From an uncultured Campylobacter sp. (GTDB lineage Bacteria > Campylobacterota > Campylobacteria > Campylobacterales > Campylobacteraceae), in contig NZ_CALIMY010000159.1 of assembly GCF_938045205.1 (NCBI RefSeq), forward strand, positions 1-64,000: a stretch of 64,000 nt of DNA. The letters are read 5' to 3'. Below, piece by piece: positions 44,599-54,148 of this stretch. Positions within the stretch are counted from its first letter, which is position 1. Each line of letters opens with the position of its first letter. The position numbers were made by a program, and so were the translations under genes. The notes under the pieces were generated by a model, which saw nothing but the letters and a program-made list of their open reading frames with translations, searched no databases and was not told the DNA's origin.

Positions 44599-46309
44599 AA
44601 TCAGTATCTCAAACTATAGAAATATAGGAATAGATGCGCCTGCGGAGCTAAAAATACCGCAAGATGGTGGGCTAATAGTCCTTTTAGGCGAAAATAACGT
44701 CGGTAAAAGCAATGTGCTTTCTGCCATATATGCTTTACAAAGCAGAGCTATAAATAAAGGTGATGAGCCAAATTTCTTTGACACTGCAGGGAAGGCAAGT
44801 ATCGAATATGTGCAAATATCCAAAGAATGCACTGGTGTTATAATGGAAAATTTTGATAATACAAAAGAATTAAAAGATCATCGGGAAAATGAATCAAAAA
44901 TATACAAGAAGCCAAATAAAGATAATATCTATAGATTTATCGTAACTTCTTGCGAAGATAAGGATGTTTCCGATATATATTATGAATCAATAAACCCCTA
45001 TGACAATAGAAAAAGAAAAATTCCATCCGACCTTATAGCTATGGATAAAACTAAAAAAGATGATGGAAAAATGCCAAATATATTTTTTTATCAAGAAAAG
45101 GAAATTAAAAATTTAGACTTGCAAACAAAGCCCAGCAGCATAGCAAATAGTCATTTTTTTCAAGCACTATTTAAGGCCACCAATGTAGAAATAGCCAGGG
45201 TACAAACCTCCTATGAAAAATCTAGAGAAAAAGGAACCTCTAGTTTTTATAAAAGAGCTGAAAAAGATATAAACGAACGTATAAAAAATGCCTTAAATAA
45301 AAGATTTAATGAGGTATATTATAAAACCGTAAATAATGAAATTTATGAATTTGAAGTGATATTTGAAGCTGAAAGTATTTCATTGGGTATAACCAAAAAC
45401 GGTGAACCTATAAGCCTAAGTGAGCAAAGTATTGGCTTCAAAAAATTTTTCAACTTATTTTTTAATTTTTTACACCAAGACAACGTAAGAAATGGCGATA
45501 TAGTGTTAATAGATGAGGTAGAAAATCACCTAAGCATACCAGCCCAAAAAGATATTCGTCAATTTTTAAAAGAATTTGGACAAAAACACGGTATAACCTT
45601 TATCGTTTCTACTCACTCAAATCATATTTTAGATATTCGCCATCTTGACGAGATAAAGATAGTAAAATCCGATAACAAAGGCTCCACGATCATAAATGAT
45701 TTTTCTATCATACCAGATCACGAAGCTGACACCTTAGCTGAAATAAAAAGAAGTCTCGGCACAGGATATCTTAGTCTGGTGGGATATAATGATAAGCTTA
45801 TATTTGTCGAGGGAATAACAGACTATAACTACCTAACGGCTATGAATTTTTTGTACGAAAAAGAGCGAAACAGCGAGGAGAAGTTACTGTTTTTACCGAT
45901 AAGCGGACTTGGTAAGGTGGATAATAAAACTAAAAATAGTAGAAATACAGTTGCTACGCCTACTCAAGAAAAAATAGCAAATGAACTAAAAACGCTAGCC
46001 AGAACGGCAAAAGACGGCAGAGCGCTACTTTTAGTAGATGGCGACAAGGCGGGGCAAGCTATGATACAGTTAAATGACGATAAATTTATAGTAATACCGA
46101 TCAATGAACAATTTAAAGAAAAATATCCAAATTTTAAAGAAATAGAAGATTTTTTTAGTGCCGAGCTAAGGAATGAATTTGAAATGAATGCAAAATCAAG
46201 CGATATGTCAAGCAAATTTAAAAATGAAGTCGAGCAAGGCAAAATCAAAATAGACGAAGAAACCAAAGACAAGTTCTTTGAGCTGTTCAACTACCTGTCA
46301 ACATTTTAG
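44591..46309 (+). CDS. OLD-family ATPase/TOPRIM endonuclease
   Basis: 572 residues. ABC-type ATPase: Walker A GENNVGKS at 33-40, signature-like LSEQSIGFKKFF at 276-287, Walker B VLIDEVENHL near 305-313, H-loop STHSNHIL. A TOPRIM nuclease domain follows: Glu407 in IFVEGITD, Asp483 and Asp485 in LLVDGDKAG. This is the architecture of class 1/2 OLD nucleases and of GajA of Gabija. There is no helicase (GajB) or reverse transcriptase next to it. The partner is the upstream HTH protein, with which it overlaps. Composition is AT-rich. Likely an anti-phage function. Confidence 0.88.
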   Translation: MRKISISNYRNIGIDAPAELKIPQDGGLIVLLGENNVGKSNVLSAIYALQSRAINKGDEPNFFDTAGKASIEYVQISKECTGVIMENFDNTKELKDHRENESKIYKKPNKDNIYRFIVTSCEDKDVSDIYYESINPYDNRKRKIPSDLIAMDKTKKDDGKMPNIFFYQEKEIKNLDLQTKPSSIANSHFFQALFKATNVEIARVQTSYEKSREKGTSSFYKRAEKDINERIKNALNKRFNEVYYKTVNNEIYEFEVIFEAESISLGITKNGEPISLSEQSIGFKKFFNLFFNFLHQDNVRNGDIVLIDEVENHLSIPAQKDIRQFLKEFGQKHGITFIVSTHSNHILDIRHLDEIKIVKSDNKGSTIINDFSIIPDHEADTLAEIKRSLGTGYLSLVGYNDKLIFVEGITDYNYLTAMNFLYEKERNSEEKLLFLPISGLGKVDNKTKNSRNTVATPTQEKIANELKTLARTAKDGRALLLVDGDKAGQAMIQLNDDKFIVIPINEQFKEKYPNFKEIEDFFSAELRNEFEMNAKSSDMSSKFKNEVEQGKIKIDEETKDKFFELFNYLSTF

Positions 46310-46314
46310 CCACT

Positions 46315-46357
46315 AAAAGCCAAGATCTCTTTTTTTGTCTTGGCTTTTCCTTTTTTT
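46315..46357 (+). terminator. Strong rho-independent terminator of the OLD operon
   Basis: AAAAGCCAAGA (46315-46325) pairs perfectly with TCTTGGCTTTT (46338-46348), loop of 12 bases, followed by CC and a run of seven T. Confidence 0.85.
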
Positions 46358-46487
46358 CACTCAAACACCCTATAATGCGCCTCGTCGGCAAACTCCAACA
46401 TCTCCTTGTCACCTCTGCTATCGCCGTAGGCGATCACACGTCAAAACTCGTGATATCGTAGAACTCACATATGTAGCGAATAAAATT
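46357..46487 (-). pseudogene. Remnant of a HAD-family phosphatase (3' end)
   Basis: Minus-strand translation gives VIAYGDSRGDKEMLEFADEA, the HAD motif of phosphoserine-phosphatase-like HAD-IB hydrolases, ending HYRVFE and a stop. Just upstream, in another frame, FIRYICEFYDITSFDV continues the same protein; a 2-base shift near 46437-46441 separates them. The 5' two thirds of the gene are missing. The remnant borders the AT-rich island, as if the gene was cut when the island arrived. Confidence 0.75.
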
Positions 46488-46561
46488 TCATATTGTACTA
46501 CACACAAGTGTGTGTCATATAGTGTCTCGTCTCGCCCCACGTTAAATTTGCATATCGCGCT

Positions 46562-47434
46562 TTACGGCTCAAACGAGCAAGCCTTTAGGATTCCGCCTGC
46601 TAAGCCCTTTTTAAACCACTCTTTGCGCTGTGCCGAGGTGCCGTGCGTGAAGGAATCGGGCACGACGCGACCGCTAAATTTGCGTTGCAGCGTATCGTCG
46701 CCGATCGCGCTGGCGGCATTTAGCGCCTCGTCGATGTCGCCCGCCTCCAGCACGCGCCCTGTTTTTGCGAGATAGTGCGCCCAGACCCCCGCGTAGCAGT
46801 CCGCCTGTAGCTCGACTTTGACCTGAAGCGCGTTTTGCTCGGCTTCGCTGCGAGCGCGCCTTTTTAGAGCATTGATCTGCTCCAGCGTGCCGACTAAATT
46901 TTGAACGTGATGCCCTACTTCGTGCGCGATGACGTAGGCCTGCGCGAAGTCGCCGCCCGCTTTGTATTTGTTCGCAAGCTCGTCAAAAAAGCTAAGATCG
47001 AGATAAATTTTATGGTCCCTCGGGCAATAAAAAGGTCCCGTCTGCGCGCTCGCAAAGCCGCAGCCGCTTGCGATTTGATCGCGGAAAAGCCGAAGCCCTG
47101 GTTCCTCGTAACGCGCGCCCGCACTTTTAAATATCTCGCCCCAAACGTCCTCGGTTTGAGCCAGCACCGCCGAGACGAAGGCGAGCTTTTCTTGCTCCTG
47201 CGGGCTGTCCGTCGGCTCTCTCTGCGTACTGGCGCCTCCGTCTAAAAGCGCCAAAGGGTTGTAGCCCATAAAATACGCTACGACGCCGATTACAAGCACT
47301 ATGCGCCCGATCTTTGAGCCGAGCAAAAACCTGATGAGCGGGATCAGCATCCCAAGCGAGCCCGAGCTCGTATGCATGCTGCTTGAGCGGTCATCCTCCA
47401 CGTTTGAGCTTCGTCTGCCGTCTTGCCATTTCAT
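46562..47434 (-). CDS. YpfJ-family neutral zinc metallopeptidase
   Basis: 290 residues. An N-terminal cytoplasmic stretch (MKWQDGRRSSNVEDDR) typical of the family, one membrane segment (IGRIVLVIGVVAYFMGYNPL), and a metallopeptidase domain with HEVGHHVQNLVG (catalytic HExxH) and VELQADCYAGVWAHY (third ligand region). The substrate is unknown. It is a single gene on the minus strand with the HAD remnant behind it. Confidence 0.92.
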   Translation of the reverse strand: MKWQDGRRSSNVEDDRSSSMHTSSGSLGMLIPLIRFLLGSKIGRIVLVIGVVAYFMGYNPLALLDGGASTQREPTDSPQEQEKLAFVSAVLAQTEDVWGEIFKSAGARYEEPGLRLFRDQIASGCGFASAQTGPFYCPRDHKIYLDLSFFDELANKYKAGGDFAQAYVIAHEVGHHVQNLVGTLEQINALKRRARSEAEQNALQVKVELQADCYAGVWAHYLAKTGRVLEAGDIDEALNAASAIGDDTLQRKFSGRVVPDSFTHGTSAQRKEWFKKGLAGGILKACSFEP

Positions 47435-47573
47435 GTTTTTCCTTTAAAATTTTTGAGCCATTATACTAAAATTTTAAAAGGAGCGCCGCCTTGCTTTTGC
47501 AAAATACTGCGCGTAGCGAAATAAATCTGAAATTTTGCTTATTTTAAATTTCTTTTAAGCTGTTTAAAATTTT

Positions 47574-47592
47574 AAATTCTATATAATCGCCC
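47574..47592 (+). promoter_or_regulatory. infA/ribosomal operon promoter (-10 TATAAT 47582-47587)
   Basis: TATATAATCGCCC lies 33 bases before the infA GTG, in DNA with periodic T-tracts as found upstream of Campylobacter sigma70 promoters. Confidence 0.6.
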
Positions 47593-47620
47593 TTTTTAAA
47601 TTTAAAAGAAAGGAGAATTT

Positions 47621-47839
47621 GTGGCAAAAGACGACGTCATAGAGATCGACGGCAACGTCATAGAAGCGCTGCCGAACGCGACTTTTAAGGTCGAGCTGGA
47701 CAACAAACACGTGATTTTATGCCATATCGCGGGCAAGATGCGGATGCACTACATCAAGATAATGCCGGGCGATCGCGTAAAAGTTGAGCTGACCCCTTAC
47801 AGCCTCGATAAAGGCAGGATCACCTACCGCTATAAGTAA
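47621..47839 (+). CDS. infA: Translation initiation factor IF-1
   Basis: 72 residues with the S1-fold core: [39 protein letters not shown], and the end KGRITYRYK. It starts with GTG after GAAAGGAGAATTT. Confidence 0.97.
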   Translation: MAKDDVIEIDGNVIEALPNATFKVELDNKHVILCHIAGKMRMHYIKIMPGDRVKVELTPYSLDKGRITYRYK

Positions 47840-47895
47840 GGATAAAGTTAAATTTAGATATACTCGCGATTTTGCGACTAAACTGTAGGAAGAAG

Positions 47896-47926
47896 TGTTT
47901 TCAAAATCCCCACTATTTTGAAAACA
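47896..47926 (+). promoter_or_regulatory. Hairpin in the infA-rpmJ leader
   Basis: TGTTTTCAAAAT and ATTTTGAAAACA form a perfect 12-bp stem around a 7-base loop (CCCCACT). It sits in the 172-base gap between infA and rpmJ. No T-tract follows, so it may be an attenuator, an RNA processing site or a ribosomal-protein binding site. Confidence 0.5.
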
Positions 47927-48011
47927 GTTGGTTTGATACTTTCGCTTTTGAAATTTCATTAAACCTAGGTGCAGTTTGCATTTAAAGTGGAGAAAATTTT
48001 AGGAGAGTGGA

Positions 48012-48125
48012 ATGAAAGTTCGTCCATCCGTTAAGAAAATGTGCGACAAATGTAAAATTGTCAAGCGCAAAGGTGTTGTTCACGTTATTTGTGAAAATCC
48101 AAAACATAAACAAAGACAAGGATAA
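48012..48125 (+). CDS. rpmJ: Ribosomal protein L36 (bL36)
   Basis: 37 residues, [20 protein letters not shown] and so on, ending NPKHKQRQG. It retains the zinc-binding CxxC...C...H set (Cys11, Cys14, Cys27, His32 or 33). AGGAGAGTGGA precedes the ATG. It is three bases from rpsM. Confidence 0.98.
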   Translation: MKVRPSVKKMCDKCKIVKRKGVVHVICENPKHKQRQG

Positions 48126-48128
48126 GTT

Positions 48129-48497
48129 ATGGCTCGTATCGCAGGTGTAGATCTACCAAAGAAAAAAAGGATTGAATACGGACTAACTTATATCTACGGT
48201 ATAGGTTTATTTACGTCGAGAAAAATTCTCGATGCGGCAGGAATTTCTTACGATAAAAGAGTCGCCGATCTGAGCGAAGATGAAGCCGCCGCTATCAGAA
48301 AAGAGATCCAAGAACACTATATGGTCGAAGGTGATCTTCGCAAACAAGTGGCTATGGATATAAAAGCGCTTATGGACTTGGGCGGCTATCGCGGCTTAAG
48401 ACACAGAAAGGGCCTTCCTGTTCGCGGTCAAAAAACAAAAACGAACGCCAGAACCAGAAAAGGCAAACGCAAAACCGTCGGCGCGGCAGCTAAATAA
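48129..48497 (+). CDS. rpsM: Ribosomal protein S13 (uS13)
   Basis: 122 residues. [20 protein letters not shown] at the start and [18 protein letters not shown] at the basic C-terminus are typical. Part of the alpha operon. Confidence 0.98.
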   Translation: MARIAGVDLPKKKRIEYGLTYIYGIGLFTSRKILDAAGISYDKRVADLSEDEAAAIRKEIQEHYMVEGDLRKQVAMDIKALMDLGGYRGLRHRKGLPVRGQKTKTNARTRKGKRKTVGAAAK

Positions 48498-48507
48498 GGA
48501 TTGAGAT

Positions 48508-48900
48508 ATGGCACAAAAAAAAGTAGTTAAGAAAAAAACCGTCAGAAAAAATATCGCCAAAGGCATAGTTTACATCTCCGCTACGTTTAACAACACTATG
48601 ATTACCGTAACGGACGAGATGGGCAACGCGATCGCGTGGAGCAGTGCGGGCGCTTTAAATTTTAAAGGCAGCAAAAAATCCACCCCTTATGCGGCGCAAC
48701 AAGCCGTCGAGGACGCGCTAAACAAAGCCAAAGAGCACGGCATCAAAGAGGTAGGCGTCAAGGTTCAGGGTCCGGGAAGTGGACGCGAGACCGCCGTTAA
48801 AAGCGTAGGTAGCGTAGAAGGGATTAAAGTTACGTATTTCAAAGATATCACTCCTCTTGCGCACAACGGTTGCAGACCGCCTAAACGACGTCGCGTGTAA
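48508..48900 (+). CDS. rpsK: Ribosomal protein S11 (uS11)
   Basis: 130 residues with [20 protein letters not shown] and the C-terminal [17 protein letters not shown], both invariant family features. Confidence 0.98.
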   Translation: MAQKKVVKKKTVRKNIAKGIVYISATFNNTMITVTDEMGNAIAWSSAGALNFKGSKKSTPYAAQQAVEDALNKAKEHGIKEVGVKVQGPGSGRETAVKSVGSVEGIKVTYFKDITPLAHNGCRPPKRRRV

Positions 48901-48918
48901 TTATAAAAGGAGAAATTT

Positions 48919-49545
48919 ATGGCTAGATATACAGGACCGGTTGAAAAATTAGAAAGAAGGCTCGGCGTCGATCTATTTATGAAAGGCGAGAGAAGGCTTG
49001 CGGGCAAGAGCGCACTTTTAAAACGCCCTTACGCTCCGGGTCAGCACGGACAAAGACGCGCCAAACTAAGCGAATACGGCTCACAGCTTCGCGAGAAACA
49101 AAAGGCTAAATTTATGTACGGCGTAAGCGAGAAGCAGTTCCGCAGACTATTTGCCGAAGCAGCTCGCAGAGAGGGTAACACCGGAGCGATCTTGGTTCAG
49201 CTTTTAGAGCAGAGGCTAGATAATGTCGTTTACCGCATGGGCTTTGCTACGACTAGACGCTTTGCACGCCAGCTAGTTACGCACGGACACATTTTAGTAG
49301 ACGGCAAGCGCGTCGATATCCCTTCATACAGCGTCCGCGCAGGACAAAAGATCGAAGTGATCGAAAAAAGTAAAAATAACCCGCAAATTTCAAGAGCGCT
49401 GGATCTTACTGCACAGACCGGCATCGTAGCGTGGGTCGATGTAGAAAAAGAGAAAAGATACGGAATTTTTTCTAGAGTTCCGGAGAGAGAAGAAGTTGTT
49501 ATTCCTGTAGAGGAAAGATTTATCGTAGAGCTTTACTCGAAATAG
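48919..49545 (+). CDS. rpsD: Ribosomal protein S4 (uS4)
   Basis: 208 residues. The S4 RNA-binding domain holds [18 protein letters not shown] and [18 protein letters not shown]. There are no zinc cysteines. S4 autoregulates this operon in E. coli; here that is not shown. Confidence 0.98.
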   Translation: MARYTGPVEKLERRLGVDLFMKGERRLAGKSALLKRPYAPGQHGQRRAKLSEYGSQLREKQKAKFMYGVSEKQFRRLFAEAARREGNTGAILVQLLEQRLDNVVYRMGFATTRRFARQLVTHGHILVDGKRVDIPSYSVRAGQKIEVIEKSKNNPQISRALDLTAQTGIVAWVDVEKEKRYGIFSRVPEREEVVIPVEERFIVELYSK

Positions 49546-49556
49546 TAGGTGCTAAT

Positions 49557-50582
49557 ATGAGAAAAATCACAACATCAGCTCATATGCCAACTGAAATAAA
49601 GGTTGAGAATGTCAGCGAAAATGTTGCTAAAATCATAGCATATCCCTTTGAAACGGGATATGCCGTCACTCTAGCTCATCCTTTACGAAGGCTACTTTAT
49701 ACGAGCACGGTCGGTTTCGCGCCGACTGCGGTTAAAATCGAAGGCGTAAGCCACGAATTCGACAGCATGCGCGGTATGCTCGAGGATATGGCGGCTTTTA
49801 TCATAAATTTAAAAGGCTTAAGGTTTAAAATCAAGGGCGATTCCCTGCGCGAGGTCGTAGAATACAGCTTCAAAGGACCTAAAGAAATTTACGGCAGCGA
49901 CCTAAATAACGACGCCGTAGAGATCGTAAATCCAAGCGCTTATCTAGCTACGATAAACGAGGATGCCGATCTTAAATTTACGCTCATCATCGAAAAGGGT
50001 ATCGGCTACGTCCCAAGCGAAGAGATCAGAGAAAATTTAGATGCTGATTTTATCGCGCTGGATGCGTTTTTTACCCCAGTAACCAAGGCCGTTTACGATA
50101 TCGAAAACGTATTCGTAGAGGATAATCCCGACTACGAAAAGGTGATCTTTACGATCACTACCGACGGTCAGATCAGCGCGATAGATGCGTTTAAAAACGC
50201 GCTTGAGGCGATGTATCAGCAGCTGGCGGTTTTCAAAGGCATCGTAAATATCAGTGCTGCGGATACTTTCGGTAGAGCGATCCCCGCAAATTCCGAGTTT
50301 GCAAAGCTTTTCGAGAGCGTTAGCAATCTAAGCCTAAGCGCACGAAGCTTCAACTGCCTGGATCGCGCGGATATTAGATTTATCGGCGAGCTAGCGATTA
50401 TGGAGGAGAGCGAGCTTAAAGACCTTAAAAATTTAGGCAAAAAATCGCTCGAGGAGATCAAGGCCGTAATGGAGGAGATCGGTTATCCTATCGGCAACCA
50501 AGAGCTCGGCGATAAAAAAGAGCAGCTAAAACGCAAGCTCGATGAGCTGAAGGCTCAAAGACAAAAGAATGAAGGACAATAA
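49557..50582 (+). CDS. rpoA: RNA polymerase subunit alpha
   Basis: 341 residues: assembly domain with [18 protein letters not shown] and VEGVSHEF-like [11 protein letters not shown], and the C-terminal UP-element-binding domain with [16 protein letters not shown] [20 protein letters not shown]. The start ATG at 49557 matches other Campylobacter (MRKITTSA). Confidence 0.98.
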   Translation: MRKITTSAHMPTEIKVENVSENVAKIIAYPFETGYAVTLAHPLRRLLYTSTVGFAPTAVKIEGVSHEFDSMRGMLEDMAAFIINLKGLRFKIKGDSLREVVEYSFKGPKEIYGSDLNNDAVEIVNPSAYLATINEDADLKFTLIIEKGIGYVPSEEIRENLDADFIALDAFFTPVTKAVYDIENVFVEDNPDYEKVIFTITTDGQISAIDAFKNALEAMYQQLAVFKGIVNISAADTFGRAIPANSEFAKLFESVSNLSLSARSFNCLDRADIRFIGELAIMEESELKDLKNLGKKSLEEIKAVMEEIGYPIGNQELGDKKEQLKRKLDELKAQRQKNEGQ

Positions 50583-50939
50583 ATGAGACATAATCACGGA
50601 TATAGGAAGCTAGGGCGTACCTCGTCTCACCGTGCCGCCCTGCTTAAAAATTTAACCATCGCTTTAGTTACTAGCGGCAAGATCGAAACTACGCTTCCTA
50701 AGGCAAAAGAGCTAAGAAGCTATGCCGAGAAGCTGATCACTCGCGCGCGAAAAGGCGACAGCGAGGCGCATAGATTTGTTTTCGCGGCGCTTCAGGATAA
50801 GGCTGCGACAAATAAGCTAGTCACCGAGATCGCTCCAAAATACGCAGGCGTAAACGGCGGCTACACTCGCATCCTCAGAACTCGCCTACGCAAGGGCGAC
50901 GCCGCAGAGATGGCTTATATCGAGCTAATCAACAAATAA
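50583..50939 (+). CDS. rplQ: Ribosomal protein L17 (bL17)
   Basis: 118 residues, [20 protein letters not shown] and [20 protein letters not shown]. It begins directly after the rpoA stop. Confidence 0.98.
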   Translation: MRHNHGYRKLGRTSSHRAALLKNLTIALVTSGKIETTLPKAKELRSYAEKLITRARKGDSEAHRFVFAALQDKAATNKLVTEIAPKYAGVNGGYTRILRTRLRKGDAAEMAYIELINK

Positions 50940-50964
50940 AATTTCGGGATCACTCCCGAAATTT
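50939..50964 (+). terminator. Terminator of the ribosomal/rpoA operon
   Basis: AAATTTCGGGA and TCCCGAAATTT form a perfect 11-bp stem with loop TCAC, starting on the last base of the rplQ stop, followed by CTTCT. The stem is strong; the T-tract is weak, and the next gene starts six bases later, so some read-through is likely. Confidence 0.65.
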
Positions 50965-50969
50965 CTTCT

Positions 50970-51530
50970 ATGAAATTTAAAATTTTACTTCCGCTTGTTA
51001 TCATCGCTGCGGCCCTAGCGTGGGCATTGGACAATTATCTTAGCTATAAAAATATCGAAACGATTAACTCCGAGATTCCGCTAAAGCAGGCATTGGACGG
51101 CGAGCAAATCGCTAAAATTCGCGTCTATAAATCCAAACGAATTCTTGAAATTTTGACCTCAAAAGGCATCGCGAAAAGCTACAAAATCGCCCTCGGACGC
51201 GAGCCCGAAGGACATAAAGAGGTTCAAGGCGACGGCAAAACCCCGGAGGGCAACTACACCATAAACGGCAAAAATCCAAACTCGGCGTATCATCTAAATT
51301 TAGGCATCTCCTATCCGAACAAAGCCGACGTAGCGCACGCAAAATCCCTCGGTAAGAGCGCAGGCGGCGATATCAAAATCCACGGGCTACCGAATAAATT
51401 TAGCTACCTAGGGCAGAGTATCGCGGCGTTCGGCGACTGGACGGAGGGCTGCATAGCGCTCGTCAATGACGATATGGACGAGCTTTTTGAGCATGTAAAA
51501 ATCGGCACACCGATAGAAATTTTGCCGTGA
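50970..51530 (+). CDS. L,D-transpeptidase (YkuD) family protein
   Basis: 186 residues: an N-terminal membrane anchor (ILLPLVIIAAALAWAL) and a YkuD domain with GDGKTPEGNYTING, His138 in IHGLP, and catalytic Cys161 in GDWTEGCIALVNDDMDEL. It cross-links or trims peptidoglycan peptides in the periplasm; in Campylobacter such enzymes can affect cell shape. It is placed right behind the rplQ terminator. Confidence 0.9.
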   Translation: MKFKILLPLVIIAAALAWALDNYLSYKNIETINSEIPLKQALDGEQIAKIRVYKSKRILEILTSKGIAKSYKIALGREPEGHKEVQGDGKTPEGNYTINGKNPNSAYHLNLGISYPNKADVAHAKSLGKSAGGDIKIHGLPNKFSYLGQSIAAFGDWTEGCIALVNDDMDELFEHVKIGTPIEILP

Positions 51531-52039
51531 TTGCACACGCCCGCGCTAAAATTTCACAGCCGCGATCGATATAAAACATAGCGCAAATTTCATCTACGAG
51601 CTTTAAAATAATATTCGTCGTCCAGGCTTTTGTAGTCGCGAAATTTGTGATTAAAAGCAGGATTGTTTTTCTAAAAATTTAATCGTATCGGCATTTATCC
51701 TAATTAAATTTAGGCATTTTGCTTTAAATTTTACCTACCGCTCAAACAAAATTCCTTTTCAAATTTAGCCCTCAACCGAACTAAAATTTTATCCCAAATT
51801 TATAACGCAAATAGTCTAAATTTAAATATACGCAAGCCCGATGATTTGCGAGTTTCATCCTTGCCGAATCGATAAAATTTTAAAATCGCGGCTCGCCGTT
51901 CGCGCCGTATAAAATTCTTTGCGAGCCATTACGCGAAATCCGCGTCCTCGCGCAAAATTTTGGATTAAATTTCATCCCCGATAAGCCTTTTTTTATCGCT
52001 TTTGGATATAATTCGCCAAAATCAAAACAAGGAATTTTA
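51531..52039. other. 509-base spacer
   Basis: No gene is seen; saturated with AAATTT words. It carries the promoter for the following operon at 52007-52012. Confidence 0.6.
51999..52016 (+). promoter_or_regulatory. Promoter of the NifU-like/murE operon
   Basis: TTTGGATATAATTCGCC with TATAAT at 52007-52012, 28 bases before the first start codon and preceded by a T-tract. Confidence 0.6.
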
Positions 52040-52306
52040 ATGATACCATTTAGCGATGAAGAGCTTTTAACTCCGGTACAAGGCAGCTTGGAGCTAATCC
52101 GTCCAATGCTTCAAAACGACGGCGGCGACATGAAGCTTTTAGGCATAAAAAACGGCGTCGTCTATGTCCGCCTTACCGGGCATTGCCACGGCTGCGCTGC
52201 AAGTGCGCAGACCCTAAAATACGGCGTCGAGCGCCAGCTTCGCATGGATATTCACCCCGAGCTTAGCGTCGTAAACATCCCCGAAGGCGAAGAGTTTGAA
52301 CTATAA
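52040..52306 (+). CDS. NifU-like Fe-S scaffold (Nfu domain) protein
   Basis: 88 residues. The Nfu CxxC cluster-binding site is in GHCHGCAASAQTL, preceded by RPMLQNDGGDMKLL. It carries 4Fe-4S clusters to target proteins. Homologue of C. jejuni Cj1639 by position. Confidence 0.94.
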   Translation: MIPFSDEELLTPVQGSLELIRPMLQNDGGDMKLLGIKNGVVYVRLTGHCHGCAASAQTLKYGVERQLRMDIHPELSVVNIPEGEEFEL

Positions 52307-52844
52307 AAAACTGGGGCTAAAGGCCTTTTCGCGCGGAGAATTCGAACTTGCAAAGCTGTATTTTTCGCTCGCATACGAAAAAAGCGGCAAGGAGGAAATT
52401 CTATTTTTGCTTGAGCTTTGCCAGACCGCGCTGGCAGACCGCGAAGAGGCGCTTATGCTCTTTGATTTTTACAACCTCAGCCCCAAAACTCAAACCGCGG
52501 AGCTTTTTAAAATTTTAAACTCCATCAACGAAAAGATCGCGAACGAAGCAGCCTCCGAACCCGGCGCCGAGGATGAGATCGCCGTTATAGCTTATGCCGA
52601 TTTTATGCGCGCGGTAGGCCAAAGAGGCTTTAAAGACGCCTTTGAATCGATCATTTTTTCCTCTAAAATCGCCATTTCGGACAAAACCGAGATGATAGAA
52701 TTTTTAGAAAATTTGATAGAAAACGGCTACTACGAAATGGGGCTTAATTACGTCGAGAGCTCGGCTGCCGCGTATGCAGGCGATGAGCGCTTCGAAGCGC
52801 TAATGCAAAAAATCAAAAATCATGAAAATACGACTCGAAAATAG
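52296..52844 (+). CDS. Cj1640-like helical repeat protein
   Basis: 182 residues, no signal. The N-terminal half looks TPR-like (LGLKAFSRGEFELAKLYFSL). It starts with a TTG inside the last codons of the NifU-like gene (11-base overlap) and overlaps murE by 23 bases. The position equals C. jejuni Cj1640. The function is unknown. Confidence 0.75.
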   Translation: MNYKKLGLKAFSRGEFELAKLYFSLAYEKSGKEEILFLLELCQTALADREEALMLFDFYNLSPKTQTAELFKILNSINEKIANEAASEPGAEDEIAVIAYADFMRAVGQRGFKDAFESIIFSSKIAISDKTEMIEFLENLIENGYYEMGLNYVESSAAAYAGDERFEALMQKIKNHENTTRK

Positions 52845-54132
52845 CTTTATCACCGACAACTCCGCCGAGTGCGAGGCGGGCTGCTTTTTTATGCACACGA
52901 GCGCGAACGCTAAATTTGCACCTGAAGCGGCGCAAAAAGGAGCGCAGATCATCTCTATCGCGCAAGCAAAGGAGCTTTTAAAGATCGATCCGCGCATCAA
53001 AATCGTAGGCATCACCGGTACGAACGGCAAAACCACGACCGCAGCAGCGATCTACTCGACGCTGCTGGATCTAGGCTTTAGTTGCGGTCTAAGCGGCACG
53101 CGCGGCGCCTTTATAAATGAGCGCAGGATCGATGAGAAGGGGCTTACGACGAGCTCAGTTTTTAAGACGATGAGCTATCTTTGCAAAGCCAGCAAGCAGG
53201 GCTGCGAGTATTTCGTCATGGAGGTTAGCTCGCACGCAATCGCGCAAAACCGCATAGAAGGGCTAAATTTTGCGCTTAAAATTTTTACGAATTTGAGCCA
53301 AGATCATCTCGATTATCATGGCAGCATGCAAGAATACGCGGCGGTCAAGAGCTCGTTTTTCGCAGACGACGCGCCAAAACTCATAAACGCCGATGACGGG
53401 TACATTAAATTTAATCCCGCAAACGCCCTTACCTACGGCATCAAAAATGCCGCAAGCTTCGGCGTAAGCGGATACGGACTAAAGGGCGGTATCGACGCAC
53501 TCGTGCGCACCCCAAACGGCGATAATACGCAGCTTCAAAGCGATCTCATCGGCGAGTTTAATCTCTATAACCTTACCGCGGCGTTTGCGGCGGTTAAAAT
53601 TCTAACCAAGCTGCCGAATGAAAAGATCGCAAAAGCCCTGGCAAACTTCGGCGGCGTCGAGGGTCGCGTGCAGATCGTAAATAAAAACCCGCTTGTGATC
53701 GTCGATTTCGCCCATACCCCAGACGGTATCGAAAAGGTGCTAAACGCGCTGCGTGCAAGCGGCGAGATCATCGCGGTTTTCGGCGCGGGAGGCGATCGCG
53801 ACCATGGCAAGCGTCCGAAAATGGGCGCCATCGCCGAGCACTTTGCTAAAATCTGCATCGTCACGAGCGATAATCCGCGTAGCGAGGATCCGGATGAGAT
53901 CATCAAGCAAATTTGCGCGGGGATGCGCCGAAAAGATAAAATTTTAAAGATCGCGGATCGCAAAGAGGCTATCGCGCGTGCGCTAGATCTTGCCAAAAAC
54001 GGCGAGATGATCGCTATTTTGGGTAAGGGCGACGAGACCTACCAAGAGATCAAGGGCGTGAAGCATCCTTTCAGCGACAAACAGGTCGTGAGCGAGCTAG
54101 TCGCGGCGCAAGGCGAGTCAAATTTAGACTAA
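52822..54132 (+). CDS. murE: UDP-MurNAc-tripeptide synthetase (meso-DAP adding)
   Basis: Adds meso-diaminopimelate to UDP-MurNAc-L-Ala-D-Glu. ATP motif [34 protein letters not shown], and the DNPR motif (SDNPRSEDP) that selects DAP. 436 residues, short for MurE because the N-terminal domain is reduced, as in other Campylobacter. Confidence 0.97.
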   Translation: MKIRLENSFITDNSAECEAGCFFMHTSANAKFAPEAAQKGAQIISIAQAKELLKIDPRIKIVGITGTNGKTTTAAAIYSTLLDLGFSCGLSGTRGAFINERRIDEKGLTTSSVFKTMSYLCKASKQGCEYFVMEVSSHAIAQNRIEGLNFALKIFTNLSQDHLDYHGSMQEYAAVKSSFFADDAPKLINADDGYIKFNPANALTYGIKNAASFGVSGYGLKGGIDALVRTPNGDNTQLQSDLIGEFNLYNLTAAFAAVKILTKLPNEKIAKALANFGGVEGRVQIVNKNPLVIVDFAHTPDGIEKVLNALRASGEIIAVFGAGGDRDHGKRPKMGAIAEHFAKICIVTSDNPRSEDPDEIIKQICAGMRRKDKILKIADRKEAIARALDLAKNGEMIAILGKGDETYQEIKGVKHPFSDKQVVSELVAAQGESNLD

Positions 54133-54148
54133 ATTTAAAGGACGGCCG

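Noticed and set aside
43909..46357. Gabija or PARIS system
   Set aside because: No UvrD-like helicase (GajB) and no DUF4435 partner adjacent; only an HTH gene accompanies the nuclease.
46335..46775. 146-codon plus-strand frame over the HAD remnant and metallopeptidase end
   Set aside because: It overlaps the island terminator and the real metallopeptidase gene; composition is that of a shadow frame.
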